Shown here: piece after piece, positions 1 through 5,487 of the stretch
Layout: each line of letters opens with the position of its first letter
Numbering within the stretch: position 1 is the stretch's first letter
Source of the DNA: Candidatus Krumholzibacteriia bacterium
Lineage (GTDB): Bacteria; Krumholzibacteriota; Krumholzibacteriia; LZORAL124-64-63
Assembly (NCBI GenBank): GCA_029935695.1
Contig: JAOZJV010000137.1
Coordinates: 1-8,282, forward strand
Direction of reading: 5' to 3'
DNA: 8,282 nucleotides
Program-made: the position numbers and the translations under genes
The notes under the pieces: model-generated
Database searches by the model: none
The model's input: only the letters and a program-made list of their open reading frames with translations
What the model was told of the DNA's origin: nothing

Positions 1-196
1 GGAGATTAAAGATTTCCCTATGTTTTTACTAAAAATTTCACTTAATTTTACCCAAAGTGAAACCGAAACTCTCTTTACCGGTTATCTAGGGTAGATATCA
101 TGGCCGGGATCAAAACGTCAGAATAACTTAGGGCGAGAGTTATTCACCGACAGATCCCGGTCCCCCTTTTTTTATACACCGGGGTTTTTCCCTTCC
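1..196. other. Non-coding, hairpin-rich left edge
   Basis: I see no credible coding sequence here. The first 60 bases are AT-rich and hold an inverted repeat, TTTCACTT (36-43) against AAGTGAAA (55-62), with an 11-base loop. A second perfect inverted repeat, TATCTA-GGG-TAGATA, lies at 83-97 and could be an operator or a small hairpin. The largest structure (102-162) is listed separately. The stretch lies downstream of the - strand M29-like gene, so it is most simply the intergenic space between that gene and a + strand gene off the left edge. Confidence 0.6.
102..173 (+). terminator. Nested stem-loop with T7 tract (terminator or small structured RNA)
   Basis: The outer stem pairs CCGGGATC (104-111) with GATCCCGG (153-160), extended by a G-T and a G-C pair to 102-162. 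Inside, GTC (117-119) can pair with GAC (149-151). The tip is a perfect 8-bp stem, GAATAACT (121-128) with AGTTATTC (138-145), around a 9-base loop. A run of seven T follows at 167-173 after a short C tract. The T run on the + strand indicates termination of a rightward transcript entering from beyond the left edge. The internal loops and two-tier fold are more elaborate than a minimal terminator, so a small RNA ending here is an alternative. I do not recognise a known riboswitch class. Confidence 0.6.
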
Positions 197-1360
197 TCAG
201 TCCATTTCCAGAAATAAACCATCGCGGATGATCACTTTTTCCAGGTCCGGTCCGCTGAGTTTGACTTCACGAACCAGCACTTTGGGCTGGGTCTCGGGGA
301 TGTACACCCGGTCCAGATGAATGACTGCGTCAGGGCTGGAAAAATCATCGGGCCCCACGGAGCCGCCAAAATGATCGCTGCGGCCGAAGGCAATGTGCAG
401 GCCCAGTTTCTCATCCAGCAGGATGCTGCCCGTGGGCTTCAGGTTGAAATCTCCCAGCACACCCAATCCCAGCTCGGCCAAATTGGCGTACGCGGGTTCC
501 GCCACAATGTGCCGGGCTTCTTCAGCGCTGGCCGCCCCATCAGTAAGCACTTCCACGGCTTTGTTTTTTTCAATGCGGTAAAGCACCACTTCATCACCAA
601 TTTGCACCGGCATGGTTCCCCGGGAGAGGCTGGCGTCGCCTGCGATGTTGCCTTCGTAGGGCACGATGTAGGCTTCGCCTGAAGGCAGGTTGCCCGCAAT
701 GCCGTTGTTGGGAAAAAGTCCGCCGGAAGCGTGGCCGCCGTTGTGGCGCAGATCCAGCATCAGTTCGTGGTTTTGACCGTCCACTTCGAAATGGAAGTCG
801 GCGCGGTTGGCTGCGTCGAGCAATTTTTTCAGATACCAGACCCGGCGGTTGATCAGCTCATAATCCAGACGCAGGGCGGGAATCATGGAGGGCAGAAAAC
901 CGGGCATGGTGGCAGCGCGGAAACCACCGCCGGAGCTTTCTGCCTCACGGGTGGCCACTTTAAGGGGAGCAGTGGCCGACAGCTCTGTGGGAGCCATCAC
1001 CAGGGAGTGGGTGGCGAAGAGGTCGGAGAATGTTTGTTCGGCTCCGGAAGGCTCATCGGCGTGGTTGAAGACGGTGTTGCCATCACCGGAAACCCAGGTG
1101 GCCGGCAGGTCGGCATTGTTGCCGCCGGCATTGCGGTACCAGGCCAAAGTCAGGCGTTCCAGACCCAGGTTTTCCATTTCGGACTGAAGGGCCTTGAACC
1201 ATTCGGCGGCCATGGCCCGGCGACCTGCCCAGTCTTCATTGTCGGCCAGGCGCTCGTCGGGCAAATCCACAATAATGGCCAGACCACGGTCCGCTTTGGT
1301 GGGTTGGAAGACACGCTGGACAAGGAGGCGGAGATCTTCGGACGTGAGGGTCTGGTTCAT
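197..1360 (-). CDS. M29/aminopeptidase T-like metalloenzyme
   Basis: This 387-residue protein resembles the M29 (aminopeptidase T/PepS) fold family, which also includes the iron enzyme 2,5-dihydroxypyridine dioxygenase. The C-terminal half carries the family's metal-site signatures: NLPSGE (224-229, E229), AELGLG (295-300, E296), LDEKLGLHIAFG (315-326, E317 and H322) and HLD (348-350, H348 and D350). There is no signal peptide or membrane segment, so it should be cytoplasmic. The start is supported by GGAG nine bases upstream of the ATG. From my memory of Thermus AmpT, a catalytic Tyr lies seven residues after the His of HIALG; here that position is Asp329, followed by His330, so peptidase activity is uncertain. 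The gene is divergent from the NYN gene across 116 bp. Family membership is fairly secure; the reaction and substrate are not. Confidence 0.75.
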   Translation of the reverse strand: MNQTLTSEDLRLLVQRVFQPTKADRGLAIIVDLPDERLADNEDWAGRRAMAAEWFKALQSEMENLGLERLTLAWYRNAGGNNADLPATWVSGDGNTVFNHADEPSGAEQTFSDLFATHSLVMAPTELSATAPLKVATREAESSGGGFRAATMPGFLPSMIPALRLDYELINRRVWYLKKLLDAANRADFHFEVDGQNHELMLDLRHNGGHASGGLFPNNGIAGNLPSGEAYIVPYEGNIAGDASLSRGTMPVQIGDEVVLYRIEKNKAVEVLTDGAASAEEARHIVAEPAYANLAELGLGVLGDFNLKPTGSILLDEKLGLHIAFGRSDHFGGSVGPDDFSSPDAVIHLDRVYIPETQPKVLVREVKLSGPDLEKVIIRDGLFLEMD

Positions 1361-1476
1361 GAGACGGCGCTCCGGTGGAAAGGGAAAAGATAGCTGGTGT
1401 ACGTATTCTATTTTATGTTCTATTCTCTGCTTAAGCCCGGTTTATTTTTCCGGTTCAAAATAGCAAGGAGGCTTTC
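1361..1476. promoter_or_regulatory. Divergent intergenic region between M29-like and NYN genes
   Basis: These 116 bp must contain the leader, and probably the promoters, of both divergent genes. The middle (about 1400-1460) is AT-rich, with repeated TTCTAT elements and a CCGGTT direct repeat (1438 and 1450). Clear ribosome binding sites sit at both ends: AAGGAGG at 1465-1471 for the + strand gene, and GGAG on the - strand nine bases before the ATG at 1360. I could not identify a -35/-10 pair convincing enough to list on its own. Confidence 0.5.
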
Positions 1477-2775
1477 ATGAGCCAGGATAGAGATACGAAC
1501 ATTGCTCTTTTGATCGATTTCGATAATGTCGCCCTCGGTGCCAGAGATGCGCGGCAACGATTCGACATCAATTTCCTGATGCAGCGGTTGCTGGAAAAAG
1601 GAAAAATCCTCGTCAAAAAAGCTTATGCCGATTGGCATTACTACAAGGAATACATGTCTCCTCTGCACGAGGCGGCCATCGAGCTGATCGAAATACCGAT
1701 GCCCCGCATCAGTGGTAAAAACAGCGCCGACATCAAGCTGGTGGTTGATGCCATGGAGCTGTGTTATTCCAAAGATCATATCGATACATTTGTCATCGTC
1801 TCGGGTGATTCCGATTTCTCGCCCCTGGTGTCGAAATTGCGGGAAAACAACAAGCGGGTCATCGGCGTGGGGGTGAAAAACTCCAGCAGCCACCTGCTGA
1901 TTAACAATTGTGACGAGTTTATTTTCTACGACAACATTTACCGTGACGCGGTGGGCCAGCCCAAAAGGGCGGTGGGCAATGTGCCGGCCGACAAGCGTGA
2001 GATGTTCGAATTTCTGGTCAGCACCGTGGAGAGCTTGCTTCAGGAAAGCCGTGGCGTGCTGTATTCCTCCCTGATCAAGGATACGATGACCCGCAAGATG
2101 CCCGACTTCAGTGAGCGCAACTACGGGTATTCAACTTTTGGGGATCTGTTGGATGATTCCCGCCGTTTGGGTTTGTTGGTGGTGGAGCGCAACGCCCAGG
2201 CCGGAGGCACCTGGGTGGTGCAGGGATTGGGCGATGGCAAGCCTCTGGAAAATGAAGAGCCCAAGGCCAGTCGGCCCTCTTCACGGCGCAGAAGAGGCTC
2301 CCGTGGTCGTGGCCGGTCATCGGCAGCCGATCGTTCTGCTGAGGGTGAAGAGAAGAGTGGGGAAGATTCATCTGAAAATGAAATTGCCGTTGCTCAACCT
2401 GAAAAATCAGAAGAGAGCCAGGTGGCCGAGCCCATCAAAAAGAAAGCAACTGCCAGAAGGAGGCCTCGCAGGCAAGTGACTTCGGTCAAAGCTGAAAGTT
2501 CGGCTCAAGCCGGCGATGCCAAGGTGGCCAAAAAGGTGGCCTCGAAGAAGACTGCCAAGAAAGTGGCTGTTAGCAAAAAAGCGGCAGTGAGAAAAAAGAC
2601 TCCAGTGAAAAAGATCACTAAGAAAACAGTGAAGAAAGCCATCGTCAGAAAAGCACCGGTGAAGAAAACTACTACGAAGAAAACCGTGGGTAGGAAAGCG
2701 CCGGCCAAAAAAGTTGCTACAAAAAAATCTGTGACGAAGAAAACCACAGCCAGGAAGAAAGCCACTCGTAAATAA
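1477..2775 (+). CDS. NYN-domain (LabA/DUF88-type) nuclease with LOTUS/OST-HTH domain and H1-like lysine tail
   Basis: A 432-residue protein in three parts. Residues 8-155 form a NYN (PIN-like) ribonuclease domain with the expected acidic clusters LLIDFDN (D14, D16), SADIKL (D85) and SGDSDF (D111, D113). Residues about 172-250 look like an OST-HTH/LOTUS RNA-binding module, including the YGYSTFGDLLDD stretch and the terminal GTWVVQG strand. After an Arg/Ser-Gly linker (266-283) and an acidic linker (286-318), residues 349-432 contain 32 Lys and 5 Arg with no Asp or Glu, and 14 KK pairs spaced by Ala, Val and Thr, as in histone H1 C-terminal tails. The start is fixed by AAGGAGG five bases before the ATG. 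Likely a cytoplasmic RNA-processing enzyme tethered to nucleic acid by its tail; the target is unknown. It is a single-gene unit converging on the next gene. Confidence 0.85.
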   Translation: MSQDRDTNIALLIDFDNVALGARDARQRFDINFLMQRLLEKGKILVKKAYADWHYYKEYMSPLHEAAIELIEIPMPRISGKNSADIKLVVDAMELCYSKDHIDTFVIVSGDSDFSPLVSKLRENNKRVIGVGVKNSSSHLLINNCDEFIFYDNIYRDAVGQPKRAVGNVPADKREMFEFLVSTVESLLQESRGVLYSSLIKDTMTRKMPDFSERNYGYSTFGDLLDDSRRLGLLVVERNAQAGGTWVVQGLGDGKPLENEEPKASRPSSRRRRGSRGRGRSSAADRSAEGEEKSGEDSSENEIAVAQPEKSEESQVAEPIKKKATARRRPRRQVTSVKAESSAQAGDAKVAKKVASKKTAKKVAVSKKAAVRKKTPVKKITKKTVKKAIVRKAPVKKTTTKKTVGRKAPAKKVATKKSVTKKTTARKKATRK

Positions 2776-2776
2776 G

Positions 2777-2811
2777 GGTCAAAAGCTCCCCGGAAAGGAG
2801 AGCTCTTGACC
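2777..2811 (+). terminator. Hairpin between convergent genes
   Basis: GGTCAAAAGCTC (2777-2788) pairs with GAGCTCTTGACC (2800-2811) over 12 positions with one A-C mismatch and an 11-base loop. It starts one base after the NYN stop codon and ends six bases before the stop of the opposing gene, so it is well placed to end transcription from both sides. Neither flank has a strong T run (the - strand side has TTTT just before the stem), so it may be weak or act mainly as a 3' end stabiliser. Confidence 0.55.
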
Positions 2812-2817
2812 AAAACT

Positions 2818-3276
2818 CTAGCGGTCTTTGGATTCCAGGATCCGGCTGACGGTGCTGCGCACCCAAAACATCACCAAAGCGATGAAGACCACCAACAATG
2901 CAAACGGAATGGCCATCATTTTCATGGTTTGGGCGTAGACCTGATCAATACTTGAGGTCACCGAGTTCTGCGTTTCATGGGTCACCTTTTCCAGGACCGC
3001 CATCGTCAGAATATTAATTTCCTGCATCGTCAGGTTTCGCTCTGCAGCTATGGCAGACAGAATTTCTCCACGCTCCCGTGCAAGGGACAAGACGATGGCA
3101 GCCCGCTCATCTGCCAGGTTTTCCAAAATGGCGGTTCTCTCATGAGACAGGTCGCGAACCGTCAATTCACGCTGGGAGGCAAGAAACTCAAAGAGTGGAA
3201 TCATGGTACTGTTGGCAGCGGCAAGGGTGGAGTCAGTGATATCGGCAACCATGACCTGGGTCTGTTCCATCACCAT
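2818..3276 (-). CDS. Small membrane protein with 11-residue coiled-coil repeats, probably N-terminally truncated
   Basis: The open frame gives 152 residues from ATG 3276. Residues 35-89 show a strict 11-residue (hendecad) period, marked by QR at 35-36 and ER at 46-47, 57-58, 68-69 and 79-80, with hydrophobic I/L positions between, typical of a right-handed coiled coil. One transmembrane segment follows at about 122-139, then a short basic tail. Neither ATG 3276 nor ATG 3270 has a Shine-Dalgarno sequence. The same frame continues upstream through an apparent second membrane segment to a GTG at 3366 with a good ribosome site, interrupted only by TGA at 3313-3315, so the annotated start may be a remnant or a reinitiation site. 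I do not recognise the family; a structural or signalling role in the inner membrane is inference. It is divergent from the HPt gene. Confidence 0.65.
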   Translation of the reverse strand: MVMEQTQVMVADITDSTLAAANSTMIPLFEFLASQRELTVRDLSHERTAILENLADERAAIVLSLARERGEILSAIAAERNLTMQEINILTMAVLEKVTHETQNSVTSSIDQVYAQTMKMMAIPFALLVVFIALVMFWVRSTVSRILESKDR

Positions 3277-3366
3277 GCCATATGGTATCAGCGAGATTCC
3301 GAATATCAGTGGTCAGACGAGTTGCAGTTTCCACTGCCAAATCCTGGTAAGGCCCAAATTCTTCAC
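3277..3366 (-). pseudogene. Probable original N-terminus of the hendecad membrane protein, broken by TGA
   Basis: In frame with the downstream gene, codons from GTG 3366 read a start plus KNLGLTRIWQWKLQLV, then TGA (3313-3315, codon 18), then PLIFGISLIPYG leading directly into the annotated Met. Ignoring the TGA, this is a basic N-terminus followed by a membrane helix, which would give an N-in, coiled coil outside, C-in topology matching the basic C-terminal tail. AGGA at 3374-3377 lies seven bases before the GTG, a normal spacing; ATG 3372 is also in frame but sits too close to it. A single base change, for example from TTA, CGA or TGG, would explain the stop. This is my reading, not a database match. 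Confidence 0.5.
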
Positions 3367-3372
3367 GGCCAT

Positions 3373-3661
3373 TTCCTGTGGTGAAGTACTGCTTTATTTG
3401 GATGGCGAATACAGCGGCGCCGGCCAGGCCAACGAATGGATCATGATTGAAGCAGGCTTTTGTCATTTCTGGAACGGCATTGTTGTACCAATCCAGAGCT
3501 GCCCCCCTTTCTCCGCTTACTTGTGAATGAGATGTTCTTTTTAGTAAAGATTTCCCTTGGTTGGCCGAACAATAAACCAGGAGACGACTGCAACCTGTTG
3601 CCTGAGCTGGGGACTCATATGCAGGATGTTCAAAAACATACCACATAATGGGAGAGATCTG
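3373..3661. other. Divergent intergenic region between hendecad and HPt genes
   Basis: No convincing gene lies here. Frames open in parts of this stretch lack ribosome sites and recognisable domains. It should hold the promoter of the HPt gene and that of the leftward membrane protein gene. A weak candidate for the + strand is TTGTGA (3521-3526) and TAAAGA (3545-3550) with 18 bases between, about 110 bases before the HPt start. A C6 tract at 3502-3507 has no evident partner. Confidence 0.4.
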
Positions 3662-4048
3662 ATGTCCACCGAAACAACCACGATAGAGAGTATCCTGAAT
3701 TTATCTGAAGCCATGACCAACCTTGATGGTGACGCTGAACTGCTTGAAGAAATTCTGGATATCTTTATTGATACGGCCGAAGACCAGCTGCAAAACATTC
3801 AAAACTGTATTGAAGCAGAGGATGTGAAACAGGTGGCTGTGCAGGCCCACGGCATGAAGGGCGGTGCTTCAAATTTCTGTGCCAAGAAGTTTGTTCGTTC
3901 GGCACTGCGGTTGGAAATCAAAGCCAAGGATGGCAATCTGGATGGAGCCCAGGAATTGCTGGAAGGCATGAAAGCGGCCTTCGAAGACCTGAAGGAAGTT
4001 TCCGTAGTTATCAACTGGGATGAGATCGCTCGCAACTGGGAAGAATAA
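3662..4048 (+). CDS. Stand-alone HPt (histidine phosphotransfer) protein
   Basis: A 128-residue, single-domain, soluble protein. The HPt signature is AHGMKGGASNF at residues 62-72, with His63 as the phospho-accepting residue and the typical K66-G67-G68-A69 following it. The rest is predicted helical, as expected for the HPt four-helix bundle, including a leading helix with ELLEEILDIFIDTAEDQL (26-43). Such proteins shuttle phosphoryl groups between hybrid kinases and response regulators. The ATG at 3662 is chosen because GGAG at 3651-3654 lies seven bases upstream; an in-frame TTG at 3557 would add 35 residues without an HPt-like sequence or a ribosome site. No kinase or receiver gene is adjacent, so the partners are encoded elsewhere. 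The gene ends at a strong hairpin and is divergent from the hendecad membrane protein. Confidence 0.88.
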   Translation: MSTETTTIESILNLSEAMTNLDGDAELLEEILDIFIDTAEDQLQNIQNCIEAEDVKQVAVQAHGMKGGASNFCAKKFVRSALRLEIKAKDGNLDGAQELLEGMKAAFEDLKEVSVVINWDEIARNWEE

Positions 4049-4078
4049 ACTCAACATTCAACCTGGACCAATAAATTG

Positions 4079-4110
4079 ACGGCCGGCCACGGTATGTGAC
4101 CGGCCGTTTT
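4079..4110 (+). terminator. Rho-independent terminator of the HPt gene
   Basis: ACGGCCGG (4079-4086) pairs with CCGGCCGT (4100-4107); after a C-A mismatch, CAC (4088-4090) pairs with GTG (4096-4098) around a five-base loop. A TTTT tract (4107-4110) follows immediately. It lies 30 bases after the HPt stop codon and has the form of a classic intrinsic terminator on the + strand. It may also block transcription arriving from the opposing TPR gene. Confidence 0.8.
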
Positions 4111-4114
4111 GTCT

Positions 4115-4136
4115 GAGGGGATCAAGCGATCCCCTC
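4115..4136 (-). terminator. Second hairpin, downstream of the TPR gene
   Basis: GAGGGGATC (4115-4123) and GATCCCCTC (4128-4136) form a perfect 9-bp stem with a four-base loop, 15 bases beyond the TPR stop codon on the - strand. It lacks a T run in either direction, so termination of the TPR transcript may depend on it together with the neighbouring stem, or it may only protect a 3' end. Confidence 0.45.
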
Positions 4137-4151
4137 GCTCCCACCATGGGT

Positions 4152-5243
4152 TCAGCGGTTCCGATGACCGTCAGCTTCGGGCTCGACGATTTCGGTGGTG
4201 GAAGGTTCTTCGGTTTCCATGCTCAGGATCATCTCACCGGCGACGGCGACTTCCATGTCTTCCGTCTCCGGCTCAACTGCCGTGTCTTCATCAACGTTGA
4301 AACTCTCGGCAAGGGCGGCCAGGTCCACCGCGATGGTGCCATCTTCTTCAACCATATCAACCAGGCGGGCCATGCTGATTTCAGCTTTCTCATAGTCAGC
4401 ATCGGCAGCCAGGGCCTGGGCAAAGGCTTCGCCGGCGGCGGTGTACTGACCCATGCGTTCCAGGGCCACGCCCAGGTTGTTCTGGATGCAGGCCACGTCA
4501 CTTTTGAGGGCGGCGGCTTTTGCCAGGGGAGCCACCGCGTCGGCGAAACGTTCCTGCTCGATGCGGATCAGGCCGAGGTTGTTCAGGGCCCAGGCATCAT
4601 CCTGCTGAGTGCGCAGAACAACCTGGTAGGTGGTGGCGGCTTCTTCCAGCTGGCCACTGTTGTGCTGGATGCGTCCCAGCACCCTTCGGGCGGAGTTGTT
4701 TTCGGGGTTCACAGCCAGGGCGATTTCGATCTGCTCCTGGGCTTCATCGTTGCGGTCCAGTTCAATGAGGACGCGGCCGTAGTTGACCAGGCTTTTCTGG
4801 TGGTCGGGCTTCAGGTCGAGGGCGGCCAGGAAACTTTCTTCGGCCACATCGGCATCGCCGGCTTTCCACTGGGAAAGGCCCAGCATGTAGAAGCCCCAGG
4901 CATTTTGGCCGTGCTCGTCGGTGTACTGGTCAAAAAGGTCGCTGGCCAGGTCGAAATCACCTTCGAAGTAGGCTTGTTCGGCCATGGCGTAGGTTACAAT
5001 GCGGGGCTCAGGTTTGATCTCCTCGATTTCGATGGTGGTTTCGGGTTCTTCAATGATGACGACTTCAATTTCGGGTGCCAATTCTTCGACGATGATATCA
5101 GTGCTGGTGACCTTGGGTGCGGCCGGGTCCTGATCGGAGAAATGCACGCCGAGAAATACGGTCAGGCCAAGAACCAGAGTGAACAGGATTCCTGCTTCGG
5201 CGATTTTCATTTTCTTTTCCTGGGAGGTGTTTTGCTTCTTCAT
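4152..5243 (-). CDS. Membrane-anchored TPR protein
   Basis: A 363-residue protein with a short basic N-terminus, one transmembrane helix (about 14-34), a proline/glutamate-rich acidic spacer (about 37-81) and tandem tetratricopeptide repeats over about 85-290. Recognisable TPR units include WGFYMLGLSQWKAGDADVAEESFLAAL (116-142), SLVNYGRVLIELDRNDEAQEQIEIAL (151-176), the unit starting at ARRVLGRIQ (185), WALNNLGLIRIEQERFADAV (218-237) and CIQNNLGVALERMGQYTAAGEAFAQAL (252-278). The last 60 residues are acidic and look disordered. The TPR array should face the periplasm if the basic N-terminus stays inside, acting as a protein-interaction scaffold; the partner is unknown. The start is set by AAAGGAG (5250-5256) six bases before the ATG; the frame runs 63 codons further upstream, but that part overlaps the probable promoter. 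Confidence 0.85.
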   Translation of the reverse strand: MKKQNTSQEKKMKIAEAGILFTLVLGLTVFLGVHFSDQDPAAPKVTSTDIIVEELAPEIEVVIIEEPETTIEIEEIKPEPRIVTYAMAEQAYFEGDFDLASDLFDQYTDEHGQNAWGFYMLGLSQWKAGDADVAEESFLAALDLKPDHQKSLVNYGRVLIELDRNDEAQEQIEIALAVNPENNSARRVLGRIQHNSGQLEEAATTYQVVLRTQQDDAWALNNLGLIRIEQERFADAVAPLAKAAALKSDVACIQNNLGVALERMGQYTAAGEAFAQALAADADYEKAEISMARLVDMVEEDGTIAVDLAALAESFNVDEDTAVEPETEDMEVAVAGEMILSMETEEPSTTEIVEPEADGHRNR

Positions 5244-5330
5244 GGCGATCTCCTTTGATCGAGTGAGTGTTGTTGGCGATACACTCCCTTGGTTGCAAGT
5301 GGGAAACCAGAGGCCAGTTTGATAGAAACA

Positions 5331-5356
5331 ATTATAAGTCGCTAAAATAGAGTCAA
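5331..5356 (-). promoter_or_regulatory. Candidate promoter of the TPR gene
   Basis: On the - strand a perfect TATAAT (5331-5336) lies about 90 bases before the TPR start. The best -35 match, TTGACT (5351-5356), is only 14 bases away, shorter than the usual 16-18, so the -10 element is better supported than the pair. The sppA-type operon upstream ends in a terminator at 5432-5466, so the TPR gene needs its own promoter in this gap. Confidence 0.4.
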
Positions 5357-5431
5357 TTACGGCGTTTGCGGCAGTCTGTCCGTGTGTTGTTGTGTAATTT
5401 TGGACACATGGCTCAAGTGTCTCAACAAACA

Positions 5432-5466
5432 CAAAAAGCCCCCGATCCCAGATGGAACCGAGGGCT
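5432..5466 (-). terminator. Rho-independent terminator of the SppA-like gene
   Basis: Read on the - strand, AGCCCTCGGT (5466-5457) pairs with ATCGGGGGCT (5446-5437) as a 10-bp stem with two G-U pairs and a 10-base loop, followed by TTTTT (5437-5433) and a T/G-rich stretch. It lies 21 bases after the stop codon and separates this operon from the TPR gene. Confidence 0.85.
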
Positions 5467-5487
5467 ATGCTCTCAATCAGAAACCGT

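Noticed and set aside
731..1393. 220-codon + strand frame opposite the M29-like gene
   Set aside because: Antisense to a gene with conserved metal-site motifs; no domain or start signal of its own.
3313..3315. TGA as selenocysteine or a reassigned codon
   Set aside because: TGA ends the M29-like, TPR and SppA-like genes at sensible places, so the code is standard. I saw no convincing SECIS-like hairpin just downstream, and selenocysteine inside a membrane helix would be odd.
3233..3646. 137-codon open frame on the - strand upstream of the hendecad gene
   Set aside because: No ribosome site at its ATG and no domain. It covers the stretch where another frame encodes a plausible membrane helix continuous with the downstream gene.
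4146..5258. 370-codon open frame on the + strand
   Set aside because: Antisense to the TPR gene across its full length; rich in Gly, Phe and Val as expected for a shadow frame, with no domain.
5244..5432. 63-codon N-terminal extension of the TPR protein
   Set aside because: The extension is not conserved-looking, covers a TATAAT element, and precedes a much better start with AAAGGAG and a membrane anchor immediately after it.
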